Positions 49,304-59,027 are shown, numbered from the stretch's first letter. The stretch is DNA of 64,000 nucleotides from JALYNX01 sp963749415 (GCA_963749415.1 CAVVMG010000001.1:248001-312000); one strand, 5' to 3'. Notes: generated from the letters alone by a model not told the origin. Translations and numbers: made by a program.

Positions 49304-50172
49304 CCCTTGACCCCAGTGGCGGCCACCCCTTGGACGAAGTAGCGCTGGAAAATGAAGAAGACGATGGCGATCGGGATCGTGGTGATCAGGGTCCCGGCCA
49401 GGATCGTGTTCCACGGCTGCGCCTCCCCGAACGACGCTCTCAGGTTGGCCAGGCCCAGCGGCAGGGTGGCCAGCTCGGGGGCTCCGGGCACCGCGATCAG
49501 GGGATGGAGGAACTCGTTCCAGATCCCCTGCACGGAGAGGATGGTCAATGCGATCAGCCCCGGAGCGGCAAGGGGGAGCATCACCCTGGAGAAAGTTTGC
49601 CAGGCCGAGGCCCCGTCGATGGCGGCCGCCTCGATCAGATCGTCCGGCAACTGTTCGAAGAACTGCTTCATCAGGAAGATGGCGAAAGCATCGAAAATCA
49701 GCGGGATGATGAGCCCCGCGTAGCTGTTCAACAGCCCCAGCTGCTTCAAGATGAGGAACTTAGGGATGAGCAGCACCACCCCGGGCACCGCCAGCAGAAC
49801 GATGATCAGCCCGAACAGGACCTGCCTGCCCGGATACGACATCTTGGCCAATGCGTACCCCGCCAGCGAGGCGAGGAACACCCTGCCCAGGGTGGCGATC
49901 ACCGTCACCACCGTCGAGTTGATCGCCCACCTGGGGATGCGCACGCTCTGGGTGTTCAGCCCTCTGATCCCATCCAAGGTCCATCCCCCGTACTCGGGGT
50001 CGGCCAAGAGCTGCACCGGATTCGCCTGGATGTCAGGCAGGGTCTTGAACGAGGAGGCCAGCGCCAGGACGAAAGGAAAGATGAAGACCAGGGCGAAGAA
50101 GATCAGCACTGCGTAGCCGAGAAGCCGGCGCCAACCCCGTTGCTCCGAAGATCGGGCAGTCGAGATGACCAT
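49300..50172 (-). CDS. Sugar ABC transporter permease (MalG-like)
   Basis: 290 residues, six transmembrane helices: LLGYAVLIFFALVFIFPFVLALASSF first, the EAA loop LIEAAAIDGASAWQTFSRVMLP, and last helix LITTIPIAIVFFIFQRYFVQG. The ATG at 50172 overlaps the stop of the preceding permease (TGATG); the longer open frame upstream is the shadow of that gene. Frame intact. Part of the GH65 disaccharide importer. Confidence 0.92.
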   Translation of the reverse strand: MVISTARSSEQRGWRRLLGYAVLIFFALVFIFPFVLALASSFKTLPDIQANPVQLLADPEYGGWTLDGIRGLNTQSVRIPRWAINSTVVTVIATLGRVFLASLAGYALAKMSYPGRQVLFGLIIVLLAVPGVVLLIPKFLILKQLGLLNSYAGLIIPLIFDAFAIFLMKQFFEQLPDDLIEAAAIDGASAWQTFSRVMLPLAAPGLIALTILSVQGIWNEFLHPLIAVPGAPELATLPLGLANLRASFGEAQPWNTILAGTLITTIPIAIVFFIFQRYFVQGVAATGVKG

Positions 50173-51287
50173 CACACCTCCCCGGTCGACTTGATCATCC
50201 GCCGCTGGATGACGGTGAACACGATGATCACCAGCAGCAACAGGATGGCGATGGCCGCGGCCAGACTCGCTTGGGAGTTGCGGAACGACTGGAAGTAGAT
50301 GAGAAAGGCCGGAGTCACCGTCGTCTTCTGCGGGCCGCCGAAGTTGGTGGCATATATCTGGTCGAACACCTGCCAGGTGGAAATGAGCCCGATGGTGAGC
50401 ACGAAGAAGATTGTCGGCTTCATCAACGGGACGACCACGTGCCAAAAGGTCTGGAAGGTGGAGGCCCCATCCACCTTGGCCGCCTCCTCCACCGACTCGG
50501 GGATGGATTGGAGACCCGCCAGGAAGATGAGCATGAAGGTCCCGATCGAGGTCCACGTGACGAGGAGGATGATGGCGAACAGGGCCACACTGGGGCCGGC
50601 GATCCACTGCCAGAACGTCACGCCCATGAACTCGTTTTCCACCATCCAGACCGGTGGCTCTTCGATGCCGATCACCCCGAGCGCGTTGTGGAACAGGCCG
50701 TTGGCGTTGTCCAGCCAGTTGATGGTTTCGAAAGGGAGGATGGCGTTGATCGCCCCCGAGGTCTGGAACAGGAACACGAAGATCAATGTGACCGCGATCG
50801 AGCTTGAGATCGAGGGGAAGTAATACGAGGTGCGGAAGAAGCCCTTTCGTTTGAGGAGCTTGTTGTTGAGGATCACCGCCAGGACAAAGGCGAGCGTGGT
50901 CTGCATCGGGACCACGAAGAGCACGTAATAGAAGTTGTTGCGAATAGAGAGCGCGAAGTCGGTGCGGCGCACCCCGTCCACAAAGAGGAGCTCGTTGTAG
51001 TTCTCAAACCCGGTGTATTCGGTGGTGAACGGCGAGACCAGGCCGCTCCAGTCCCGAAGGCTGACCCAGGCGGTGAGGACGATCGGGATGGCGACGAAGA
51101 CGAGCAACCCGATCAGCGCCGGGCCGCTAAAAAGCCAGCCCAGCCAGCCCGCACCTTTGAGCGGCGCGCCCCGTCTGACCTTGAACAGGCCGAGGGCCGG
51201 AGCAGCCTCCGAGACGATGGGTGGGGCCTCAGCCAGCGGGACCGCGGGGGCCGGATCGTCGACCCGGCCCCCGGAACCCAATGTCAT
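50172..51287 (-). CDS. Sugar ABC transporter permease (MalF-like)
   Basis: 371 residues. A soluble N-terminal extension (about 50 residues, Pro/Ala-rich), then LGWLFSGPALIGLLVFVAIPIVLTAWVSLRDW as first helix, six or seven spans in all, and the EAA loop VEEAAKVDGASTFQTFWHVVVP. The ATG at 51287 overlaps the binding-protein stop (ATGA). A large extracytoplasmic loop (about 190-230) resembles the MalF P2 region. Frame intact. Confidence 0.92.
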   Translation of the reverse strand: MTLGSGGRVDDPAPAVPLAEAPPIVSEAAPALGLFKVRRGAPLKGAGWLGWLFSGPALIGLLVFVAIPIVLTAWVSLRDWSGLVSPFTTEYTGFENYNELLFVDGVRRTDFALSIRNNFYYVLFVVPMQTTLAFVLAVILNNKLLKRKGFFRTSYYFPSISSSIAVTLIFVFLFQTSGAINAILPFETINWLDNANGLFHNALGVIGIEEPPVWMVENEFMGVTFWQWIAGPSVALFAIILLVTWTSIGTFMLIFLAGLQSIPESVEEAAKVDGASTFQTFWHVVVPLMKPTIFFVLTIGLISTWQVFDQIYATNFGGPQKTTVTPAFLIYFQSFRNSQASLAAAIAILLLLVIIVFTVIQRRMIKSTGEV

Positions 51288-52606
51288 CCTCCCAGCACCC
51301 CCTCGCCGGCCGCGGTGGTGTCGGCGATGACCTGGTCGACGGTCATATTCCCGTCCACCACACCTTCGAGCCCGGTGTTGAACACACTGAGCACATCACC
51401 GAAACCGGGGACGAAGCCCCAGCGATGGGCGTAGTCGGCGCCGGCCACGAAGGCTTCGAGGTCGGGATGCGCCGAGGTCCAGTCCGCGGCTGCCGATTCA
51501 CGAGCTGGCATCACGGTGAAAGCCTCGGTCCAGGCCAGTGCGCCCTCCTCATTGGTGAGTGCGTCGACCAGGGCCCATGATGCCTCCGGGTTGGGCGCAT
51601 CCGCCGCCACCCCGTAACAGACGGTAAAGGCAAAGTTGCCCGGACCAACCGGTCCCGTCGGCAACTCGGCGACCGCCCAGTTGCGATCGGGGAAGTCGGC
51701 CTCCATGGCAGGAGGTAACCAATTGCCCTCGACCACCATGGCGACCTTGCCCTGCCCGAAGGCCTCGCCGGACCATCCAGAGTCGACCGCGGCAGGCTTC
51801 ACCGCGAAGCCGTCCTGATAGAGACCGGCCACGTACTCGATCGCCTCCCGAGACTCGGGGGTGTCCAGCGTCATGGCCGTATTGTCCTCGTTGGTCATGG
51901 CCGCCCCGTTCTGGAACATGAATGCCCCCCAACGGGGATACTCCACGCCCATGCTGAGACCGGCCTGGGCGGTACCAGCCGCGACAGCCGCGGCGTCACC
52001 GGTGGTCAGGGCCTCGGCCGCTGCGGCCAGCTCCTCCCACGTGGTCGGAACCGCCACCCCGGCAGCTTCCAGGACCCCGGGGTCATAAACCAGCCCCAGG
52101 GTGGAGAAGTCTTTGGGCGGGCAGTACCAGGTGTCGTTGTAGGTGAACGCCTCCCGTAACGACGGGTAGATGTCGTCGGGGTTGCTCACCGCACCTTCCG
52201 GAACCGGGGCGAGCGCTCCGGCATCGGCCAGGTCGGGGAGACGGAAGCTGTCGACGTAGAACACGTCGGGAGGGTCTCCCGAGGTCAGCGCCGCCTGGAG
52301 TGCGACGTCGTATTCGGCCTGAGGTTGAAAGCTGGCCGACGCTCCGGTCTCCTCGGAGAACTGCGTCACCAACTCGCTCAAGGCCGTGTTTTCGGCGTCC
52401 GAGGATGACCAGCCCCACAGGCTGAGCTCGACTCCCTCCAGCGACCCCTCGGCCATGGTCGTGGCGGCACCCCCGGCGGTGGTGGCTGCACCGCCCTCGG
52501 TTGTCTCAGTGCCACCGGCGGTGGTCGTGTCCACTCCCCCGCTATCGCCGCAGGCGGCGATGAAAGCCAAAAGGAGCGTCAGGACCACAAGCGTCCTGTA
52601 TCTCAT
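51284..52606 (-). CDS. Sugar ABC transporter substrate-binding lipoprotein
   Basis: 440 residues. Signal peptide with lipobox FIAACGDS, a Thr/Gly linker (residues 25-55), then a MalE/family-1 solute-binding fold: ELSLWGWSSSDAENTALSELV, DVFYVDSFRLPDLADAGAL, GKVAMVVEGNWLPPAM. AGGAGGAT directly upstream of the ATG lies in the end of the GH65 gene. It probably delivers an alpha-linked glucose disaccharide to the coupled permeases; the operon context with GH65 supports this but does not fix the sugar. Confidence 0.9.
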   Translation of the reverse strand: MRYRTLVVLTLLLAFIAACGDSGGVDTTTAGGTETTEGGAATTAGGAATTMAEGSLEGVELSLWGWSSSDAENTALSELVTQFSEETGASASFQPQAEYDVALQAALTSGDPPDVFYVDSFRLPDLADAGALAPVPEGAVSNPDDIYPSLREAFTYNDTWYCPPKDFSTLGLVYDPGVLEAAGVAVPTTWEELAAAAEALTTGDAAAVAAGTAQAGLSMGVEYPRWGAFMFQNGAAMTNEDNTAMTLDTPESREAIEYVAGLYQDGFAVKPAAVDSGWSGEAFGQGKVAMVVEGNWLPPAMEADFPDRNWAVAELPTGPVGPGNFAFTVCYGVAADAPNPEASWALVDALTNEEGALAWTEAFTVMPARESAAADWTSAHPDLEAFVAGADYAHRWGFVPGFGDVLSVFNTGLEGVVDGNMTVDQVIADTTAAGEGVLGG

Positions 52607-52608
52607 AC

Positions 52609-54766
52609 TTATCCTCCTCCGTTGTGGTCGGACCGTGGGGCAATTGCCTCACGGTCCGGCTTGCCTCCACGGACTTCTCTCTCGTGCCGGTTGCCCCGGT
52701 GCACGAAGGAGAAGCCCAGGGAATCCCAATGATCCGGGAGCCGGGGTGTGGTTTGGGGACCTCCCGCGGTGAGACGGAGGCCGCCGAATCCGAGCAGCGC
52801 CGCCTGCAACAGGCCGCCCTGGGTGGCGGCGTGGATGCCGTGGCTGGAGTTGCCCATCGAGTCGTCGAGATCGATGGCGGCGGCGCGCCGAAAGAAGTCA
52901 TATGCCTGATCGGGACGCATCGCGAGAGACGCGGCGAGTGAGTAGACGGCCAGGCTCAGTGAGGAGCCGTGGTCGGTGCGAGCGGCGTAATAGTCGAGAT
53001 TCGCGCCGATCAGTTCCGAGGACCGATAGGCATCGAGCAGCACCATTCCCATCACCACGTCGGCCTGTTTGGTGATCTGGCTCCGCTCCAGGCGCTTGTC
53101 CCCGAGGATCGCCTGGAGGGACCACCTCCTTGGCTCAAAGTGCGATAGCTCGACCTGGTCGAGGTCGAAGTATCCGTCGTGTTCCTCGAAGACGCCGTTT
53201 TCTCCGGGCCCCGGTTCGAGGCCGTCGGCGAGAACGTTGTAGGCGTCCTCCCAGCCGGTGGCCAGACCGAGTCGGGAGACGAGGGCATCGCGGTCGTGTG
53301 TGGCGAGCTCGGCAGCGTGGCGGACCGCGGTTCGCAGATGCCAGGCGGCCATGGCGTTGGTGAAGAAATTGTCGTCGATGTCGACGTGGTACTCGTTGGG
53401 CCCGATCACATGACGCAGATGGCCCCTGCCGTCAGACCCGATCTCGATCCGACCTTGCCAGTAGCGGGCTCCGTCGACCGTCATCTCCGCCCCTTGCTCG
53501 GTCAGGAACTCTCGGTCGTCGGTCCAACTCACGTAATGGTCGACGGCATAGGCGACGTCGGCGACGATGTGCTCCTCGATCTCACCAGTGCGGATCCGGA
53601 CCCGCTCCCCGTCGGGGGTCTCTCCCCAATCCGGAGTGACCTCGTCGCCGGTGCCGGCCGATTCCCATGCATAGAAGGCTCCGGACCGCCCGTAGTTAGC
53701 TGCCTTTCGCCTCGCTCCGTCGAGACCGTGGTAGCGGTACTCGAGATGCGCCCGCGCCAGGTCGGGCTGAGTCATGGTGAGATAGGGCACGACGAAAATG
53801 TCCGCGTCCCAGAAGACATGGTGCCGGTAGCCGTAGCCGGAGAGAAGCCTGGCGCCCACTCCCGCCCGCTCCGAGGATCGTGGCGCCCCGCCGATGAGAT
53901 GGAAGGCGCCGAAACGGAGGGCAAGTTCGGCCCCGGGATCGCCCGAAACATCGACCCGACTCGTCTCCCAACGTCGGGCCCACTCCGCGGCGGAGTCGGC
54001 GACGACCTGGTCGAAGGAGACGGCAGGCATCTTTACCGACTGCACTCCCTTGTCTCGCGAGTAGACCGCGTATTTGGTGAAGCCAAGCCTGTCCCCTTGG
54101 GCCAGATCGAGGGTCGCGTTGAGACGAGGATGGCTGGCGTGGTTGGTCAACTCGAGGGGACCGATGCCAGACACGACGCAGGTGGCGGTGACCGAGGCCA
54201 GGCCATCATCGGACTCAGCCCACATGGAGAGCTGGTCGGCGGCGGTTCGCTCCCAGTCGAGGCGTCGCCACGGCGCTCCGAACGGGCCGATGATCGAGCC
54301 GTCGAGACCGGTCTCGATCCCGATCTGCACGTCATCGGTGAGTGAGGTGATCTGCACCTCCATCGCCGCTAGTGCGGGGTCGGCCATGGAGAGGAGGCGA
54401 CGGAACTCAACCCGAATGACACCGGTCCCTGGTCCGCGCCACACAACCCGCCGCGTGAGGACTCCCGTCCTGAAGTCGAGGATTCGCTCGTAACCTGCCG
54501 GTGGTTGCTGGTCGAGCCGGAAGCGCACACCGTCGACCGTGATCGAGACCCCGGTCCAATCGGGCAATGGGGCGAGATAGGGCAGGTCCCCGAGCGGGGT
54601 TGACAAACAGACCGTGCATGAACGTGGCCGGAACCGAGTCCCCATATCCCTCCTCAAAAGTGCCTCTGGTACCGAGACGTCCATTGGCCACGCTGAATAG
54701 GGACTCTTTCCACGAGATCCGCTCCGGCCAAATCCGATCCTCGGTCAGGAGCCAGGTATCGATCAT
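52609..54766 (-). CDS. GH65 disaccharide phosphorylase-like enzyme, frame break near 54604
   Basis: About 718 residues when repaired. N-terminal beta-sandwich ESLFSVANGRLGTRGTFEEG, then the (alpha/alpha)6 catalytic barrel with YGYRHHVFWDADIFVVPY, the general acid Glu in HVIGPNEYHVDIDDNFFTN, and the phosphate-binding TDHGSSLS. These mark inverting phosphorylases of GH65 (maltose, trehalose, kojibiose, nigerose), which release beta-glucose 1-phosphate. One extra base at 54604 separates the first 55 residues from the rest. The ATG at 54766 overlaps the LacI stop. No signal peptide, so cytoplasmic, acting on the imported disaccharide; the downstream HAD would process the phosphate ester. Confidence 0.88.
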
Positions 54767-55788
54767 CCCGGGCTCTCCGCGTTGTGCAGCGAGCTGTCCC
54801 GGACCACCAACTCTGGCTCGATCAGGTCCGAGCGACGGATGGGCTCGTCGTCCTCGAGGTGGTTCACGAGGAACTCCACGATCCGCCGCCCGATTTCCTC
54901 GATCGGCTGCCGAACCGAGGTGATACCGGGCGTGCTGTAGACGGCAGGGGGCGAGTCGTCGAAGCCGGTGACCGCCACGTCCCGACCGGGGCGCAGGCCC
55001 CTGCTGTGTAGCTCGGCGATCACACCAGCAGCGAGAACATCCTGGACAGTGGCAATCGCGGTTGGAGGGGGGACGGTGTCGAGGAGATGAGATGCCGCTT
55101 TCCGTCCCGCGGCGAGACCGGTCTCGGTTCGAACGACGACGCCAGGATCGAGCTCGAGGCCGGCCATGTTCAGTCCTTGTGCATAGCCGGCAGCTCGGTC
55201 GTCGCCCGATAGCGAGCCTTCGGGCCAGGCGATCAAAGCGATACGGCTGTGGCCCTGGTCAACGAGATGCTTGACCGCGGCCCGGGTCCCGGCCCGGCCG
55301 TCGACATCCACCCAGGAGTGGCCGTCGGCGAGGTCGGTTCGCCCGAATGTGACGATGGGAATCCCAGCCCCGAGAAGGATGCGGACCCGCTCGTCGTCAT
55401 GGACGGTGCCGGAGAGCACGAAACCGTCCACGGCCCCGCGCCTCATGATCTCACGGTAGGAATCGGTCTCGCTCTGACCGCGGTGTGGGGTGAACAAGAG
55501 GATGTCCATGCCTGCATCGGAAGCGCGCTCGGTGACCTGGTGGAGAAAGGTGTCGAGTGCGAAGCCGTCGCGTCCAGCCGGGATGCAATAGCCGATGGTG
55601 AACGTGCGCCCCTTGGGAAGGGCGCTGGCAGCTCGGTTGGGTCGATAGCCGAGCTGGTCAGCGGTCTCGATCACCCTCCGTCTCGTTTCAGGGGCGACCT
55701 TCTCCGGCGCGTTGAGCGCGTTGGAAACGGTGGAGACGGACACCCCGGAGGCCCGGCTCACGTCCTTGATCGTGGTGCGGGAGCTCAC
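54763..55788 (-). CDS. LacI-family regulator of the GH65 operon
   Basis: 341 residues. HTH TTIKDVSRASGVSVSTVSNALNAP, hinge YRPNRAASALPKG, and the effector domain (FTIGYCIPAGRDGFALDTFL; GHSRIALIAWPEGSL; VAVTGFDDSPPAVYSTPGITSV). First gene of the minus-strand operon, coupled to GH65. The GTG at 55788 has no Shine-Dalgarno sequence, and two AAAACGTTTT palindromes begin 5 bp upstream, so autoregulation is very likely. The effector is presumably the transported disaccharide or a derivative. Confidence 0.9.
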   Translation of the reverse strand: MSSRTTIKDVSRASGVSVSTVSNALNAPEKVAPETRRRVIETADQLGYRPNRAASALPKGRTFTIGYCIPAGRDGFALDTFLHQVTERASDAGMDILLFTPHRGQSETDSYREIMRRGAVDGFVLSGTVHDDERVRILLGAGIPIVTFGRTDLADGHSWVDVDGRAGTRAAVKHLVDQGHSRIALIAWPEGSLSGDDRAAGYAQGLNMAGLELDPGVVVRTETGLAAGRKAASHLLDTVPPPTAIATVQDVLAAGVIAELHSRGLRPGRDVAVTGFDDSPPAVYSTPGITSVRQPIEEIGRRIVEFLVNHLEDDEPIRRSDLIEPELVVRDSSLHNAESPG

Positions 55789-55792
55789 ATCA

Positions 55793-55824
55793 AAAACGTT
55801 TTACATGAACGTCTAAAACGTTTT
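55793..55824. promoter_or_regulatory. Tandem LacI-type operators (two AAAACGTTTT palindromes)
   Basis: Perfect 10-bp palindromes at 55793-55802 and 55815-55824, centres 22 bp apart, about two helical turns. A central CG in an A/T palindrome is the hallmark of LacI-family operators. They sit immediately upstream of the regulator's start codon and are the only such pair noticed in the window. Confidence 0.75.
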
Positions 55825-55887
55825 TACAAGGGTTCCTTGGTGGTGTCAACGGTGCGGCAACCCCGGCGATCGACCTCCCCGAGAAGG

Positions 55888-56257
55888 TCAGGCGGATCCG
55901 TAGGCGTAGGCGCTTTGCAGAAGCTCGCCCAGCCACTCGCTCTCGGCGTCGTCCTTGGAGCGGATCACGATCTGATGGTTCCAGCGGGACCGGCCGACCT
56001 GTTGGATGCTGGCGCACGTGATCACTTGGAACCTCATGGTCCAGAGCCAACATGAGGTGAGGGACGCCGTCGGGGTTCTTCTTGCTCACGTTGTACAGCC
56101 AGAACCAGGCGAACTTGCGGTTGACGCCGAAGCTGATCTGTGAGGCGACGCTCACCTCGCACGATCCCAAGGCCGCGATCCGGTCGGCGATGACCCGGAA
56201 GGTCGCCAACGATTCCGGCTTGCCCGCGAAGTACTTCTCGATCGAGGCATCGGCCAT
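55888..56257 (-). CDS. DUF5655-like small protein, frame break at 56026
   Basis: About 122 residues when repaired. N-terminal SIEKYFAGKPESLATFRVIADRIAALG, core VASQISFGVNRKFAWFWLYNVSKKN, then DHEV and after the break VITCASIQQVGRSRWNHQIVI and a C-terminal helix ending SAYAYGSA. The pattern (Arg-Lys-x-Phe-Ala-Trp, then a WNHQIVI strand and an ExxxWL..AY helix) fits DUF5655. Deleting one base at 56026 restores the frame to the TGA at 55888. Function unknown. Confidence 0.6.
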
Positions 56258-56385
56258 GGCCGTCTACTCCCTCGCCGCCTAGCCGCGCCGGTCGCGGGTC
56301 GTCACCGGCGAACCCGGTAGCGCAAGTGAAGCACCCGCGCGTCCACCATCACCAAGCGACCTTGAAGGGGGGCCTCGTCGCACAC

Positions 56386-56856
56386 CTATTGGTCGACCGA
56401 CCACCTCTGAGTTGAGGGCATGGGCACGTCACCGTAACCGTGGCATCGGGCCTCACTCAGCTGGAACTCGAACAGGATGTAGCGGTCGATCGGCGTGTAG
56501 GTCGAAGCCTCGGCAACATGGGACCACATGTCCGGATCGTCCACGGCGAGCCCACGGCCGGTGGCGCAGAACTCGCCTCCGGAGCCTGCATTGTCCGGGA
56601 CTCCGTTGTGCAAGGCGAACCATCCACGTTCCAGGAGATCCTTCCTCTTGGGAGAAGTCGGCTCCATGTACAGGAATAGCCCGGCGTCCGTGAAGATCGG
56701 CGTCACCGGATGAACTCGAGGGGCGCCCGACCGGCGAACTGTCGCCAGATAGGCAGGCACTGCGGTCAACCTGTCCGCCCCGAAACGTGCCAGTTCGGGC
56801 TCACGTTCCGCGAACTCCCCCCAGCTGATCGTCTGCGGCAATCCCGTGTCCGACAC
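56386..56856 (-). CDS. Pyridoxamine 5'-phosphate oxidase-family (FMN/F420-binding split barrel) protein
   Basis: 156 residues. Split-barrel flavin-binding fold: RLTAVPAYLATVRRSGAPRVHPVTPIFTDAGLFLYMEPTSPKRKDLL (read in parts), ALHNGVPDN and GEFCATGRGLAVDDPDMW. The GTG at 56856 is preceded by GAGAGG at longer spacing. Such proteins bind FMN, F420 or heme; cofactor not decidable. Same strand as the VOC and AraC genes upstream. Confidence 0.75.
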   Translation of the reverse strand: MSDTGLPQTISWGEFAEREPELARFGADRLTAVPAYLATVRRSGAPRVHPVTPIFTDAGLFLYMEPTSPKRKDLLERGWFALHNGVPDNAGSGGEFCATGRGLAVDDPDMWSHVAEASTYTPIDRYILFEFQLSEARCHGYGDVPMPSTQRWSVDQ

Positions 56857-56884
56857 GCCCCGCTCGCCTCTCAATGATCCGCTT

Positions 56885-57289
56885 CTAGCCCTGCTCGATG
56901 CGGAGCATGTTGCCCGCCGGGTCGCGCACGGCGGCGTCGCGGGCACCCCAGAACTGGTCGGCGGGCTCTGAGAGCACTTCGACGCCCGGCGCGGCGGCCA
57001 CCTTCTCGAATGTCTCGTCGAGGTCGTCGGAGCGGAAGAAAACGGAGCCCAGCTCTCCCTTGGCGAGCAGTGCTGCGATGGCGTCACCGTCCTCCTGAGA
57101 ACGACCGGCCTGGGGTTGCGACAACACGATCTGGATCTCGGGCTGGCTGTCGGTGGCCAGGGTGATCCAGCGGAAGCCGCCGTTCTCGACCTCATTGGTC
57201 ACCTCGAGACCAAGGGTGTCCCGGTAGAAGCCGAGGGCGGCGTCGGGATCGTCGACAAGGATGTGCACGTGGCTTATTGAAACGGTCAT
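56885..57289 (-). CDS. VOC (glyoxalase/bleomycin-resistance) family protein
   Basis: 134 residues. Two beta-alpha-beta-beta-beta modules: HVHILVDDPDAALGFYRDTLGLEV and SVFFRSDDLDETFEKVAAAPGVEV, ending GARDAAVRDPAGNMLRIEQ. Probable metal ligands are the His in the first strand and Glu in the last. The AraC gene lies just upstream, a common pairing in actinobacteria. Substrate unknown. Confidence 0.88.
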   Translation of the reverse strand: MTVSISHVHILVDDPDAALGFYRDTLGLEVTNEVENGGFRWITLATDSQPEIQIVLSQPQAGRSQEDGDAIAALLAKGELGSVFFRSDDLDETFEKVAAAPGVEVLSEPADQFWGARDAAVRDPAGNMLRIEQG

Positions 57290-57299
57290 GACCGTGACC

Positions 57300-57755
57300 C
57301 TACGTGCGGGCGACGAACGTTGCTTCTCCGAAACTGCTCGATTCCGAAGAGCGATAGTCGTAACGGCGCGGCCGGGTCGCCACCATCGTCTGGCAAGAGG
57401 GGATTGCTCGAACCTCGTCGTGGTCTCGGGCCCGATAGGCGCTCGGCGTCTCTCCGACCAGCTCGGTGAACCGGGCGGAGAAGGAGCCGAGGCTGGTGCA
57501 ACCCACCGCAAAGCAGACCTCGGTCACACTCATGTCACCCCGACGCAGCAGGGCCTTCGCCCGCTCGATGCGCCGGGTCATGAGGTAGGAGTAGGGCGTC
57601 TCGGAGTACGCGGCGCGGAAACGGCGGCTGAAGTGCGCCGGCGACATGAGCGCAGTTCGGGCGAGCGCTGGGACGTCGAGCGGCTGGGCGTACTCTCGAT
57701 CCATCCGGTCTCGGGCTCGTCGCAGCAGACGCAGCTCGTCGAGGTCGGCGCTCAC
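57300..57755 (-). CDS. AraC-family transcriptional regulator (DNA-binding domain only)
   Basis: 151 residues, essentially a two-HTH AraC domain: VPALARTALMSPAHFSRRFRAAYSETPYSYLMTRRIERAK and VTEVCFAVGCTSLGSFSARFTELVGETPSAYR (in parts). No effector domain. The GTG at 57755 is the most upstream start that keeps the helix before the first HTH. It is 10 bp before the VOC gene and presumably controls it. Confidence 0.88.
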   Translation of the reverse strand: MSADLDELRLLRRARDRMDREYAQPLDVPALARTALMSPAHFSRRFRAAYSETPYSYLMTRRIERAKALLRRGDMSVTEVCFAVGCTSLGSFSARFTELVGETPSAYRARDHDEVRAIPSCQTMVATRPRRYDYRSSESSSFGEATFVART

Positions 57756-57876
57756 ACATCCAGCCTAAACGTCGATCTGGACAGCCCATGCCCACGGCGC
57801 GATCGAGCAGGATCGGAGAAGCATCCGCCCCCCTTCACCCGTACTGTCGGTTACGACTGGTATAGGAGGTCAAGAG

Positions 57877-58323
57877 ATGAGCACCACGAAACAGACCCGT
57901 GCGGACGGCTTCTCCGAGGCAGAGCGTGACGCCATGAGGGCGCGTGCCCAGGAACTGAAGGCGCAGGGCCGCAGCGGCGCGAAGAAGGCCGACAACGAGC
58001 GCGCCGTGCTCGACGCGATCGCCGAGATGCCGGATGCCGACCGCGCGGTCGCCGAACGCATCCATGCACTCGTAACCACGCACGCCCCGGCCCTTCTGCC
58101 CAGGACCTGGTACGGCATGCCCGCCTACGCGAAGGAGGACGGCAAGCTCGTTTGCTTCTTCAAGGCCGCTTCCAAGTTCGACGGCCGCTACGCGATGTTG
58201 GGATTCGAAGACGCGGCCGCTCTCGACGACGGCCCGATGTGGCCGGTCGTGTTCGCGATCGTCGAATGGACCCCCGCCGTCGAGAAGAAGGTCGTGGCGC
58301 TGGTCAAGTCCGCAACCGCCTGA
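57877..58323 (+). CDS. DUF1801-family protein
   Basis: 148 residues. A charged helical N-terminus (SEAERDAMRARAQELKAQGR) precedes the family core RIHALVTTHAPALLPRTWYGMPAYAKEDGKLVCFFKAASKFDGRYAMLGF. Similar proteins are sometimes named iron chaperone or YdhG-like. GAGGTCAAGAG precedes the ATG. It is divergent from the AraC gene. A second DUF1801 member lies at 42958-43311, also near an SRPBCC gene. Confidence 0.78.
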   Translation: MSTTKQTRADGFSEAERDAMRARAQELKAQGRSGAKKADNERAVLDAIAEMPDADRAVAERIHALVTTHAPALLPRTWYGMPAYAKEDGKLVCFFKAASKFDGRYAMLGFEDAAALDDGPMWPVVFAIVEWTPAVEKKVVALVKSATA

Positions 58324-58377
58324 GCGTCGCCGCCCGGCTTCAGAAATGGCCGAGAACGTTGCGCGTGCGCCGCACGC

Positions 58378-58803
58378 TCACGTCTCGGCGGACTCGGCGG
58401 CGTGCTTCATGTCCTGCGCCTCGCTGGTCATGTAACGGGTGGTGAGGCCCCTGAACATTGCGACGACCGGGATCATCAGTCCTCGCATATCCAGGGTCAG
58501 CGTCAAGCGAGAGCGGTCTCCCTCCAGCGCCTCGACGCGATGGCCCGCCACGCTGGCGACGCCGCCGGACTTCTGGCGCATCTCGAAGTAAGACGGGGCG
58601 TCCCATACGGTGATGTCCCATGTGCTCTCTCCCAGCTTCGGCTGCTTGAGGCGAACACGGCTGCCCTTCGCCACAGGAGCGGGCGTGAGCAGCTCCGCGA
58701 CGTCGACCGTTTCGATGCGCCGCGGCCACGCTTCGATGTCGCTGAGCACCTCCCAGACGCGCTGCTGCCCGGCGTCGATATCAATGGATTCCTCAAAGTG
58801 CAT
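58378..58803 (-). CDS. SRPBCC family protein
   Basis: 141 residues. MHFEESIDIDAGQQRVWEVLSDIEAWPRRIETV is a typical polyketide cyclase/START N-terminus, followed by GSRVRLKQPKLGESTWDITVWDAPSYFEM and a C-terminal long helix. Binds or modifies an unknown hydrophobic ligand. Stand-alone. Confidence 0.85.
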   Translation of the reverse strand: MHFEESIDIDAGQQRVWEVLSDIEAWPRRIETVDVAELLTPAPVAKGSRVRLKQPKLGESTWDITVWDAPSYFEMRQKSGGVASVAGHRVEALEGDRSRLTLTLDMRGLMIPVVAMFRGLTTRYMTSEAQDMKHAAESAET

Positions 58804-58920
58804 GTCGGACGGTCACCTCGAAGGTTGCTCACGCAAGAGCAGTCGGGGAAGGTTAGTTGTGACAACGGATGTGGGATGGGGTCCGGCATGGGTTGCTCCA
58901 CGGCCGGGCGGTAACAAGCG

Positions 58921-58947
58921 AAAAACCCAGGCGATGCCTGGGTTTTT
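58921..58947. terminator. Strong rho-independent terminator after tRNA-fMet
   Basis: AAAAACCCAGGC, loop GAT, GCCTGGGTTTTT: a perfect 12-bp stem with T-tracts on both sides, just after the 3' end of the tRNA on the minus strand. Confidence 0.92.
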
Positions 58948-58953
58948 CTGGAG

Positions 58954-59027
<74 letters not shown>

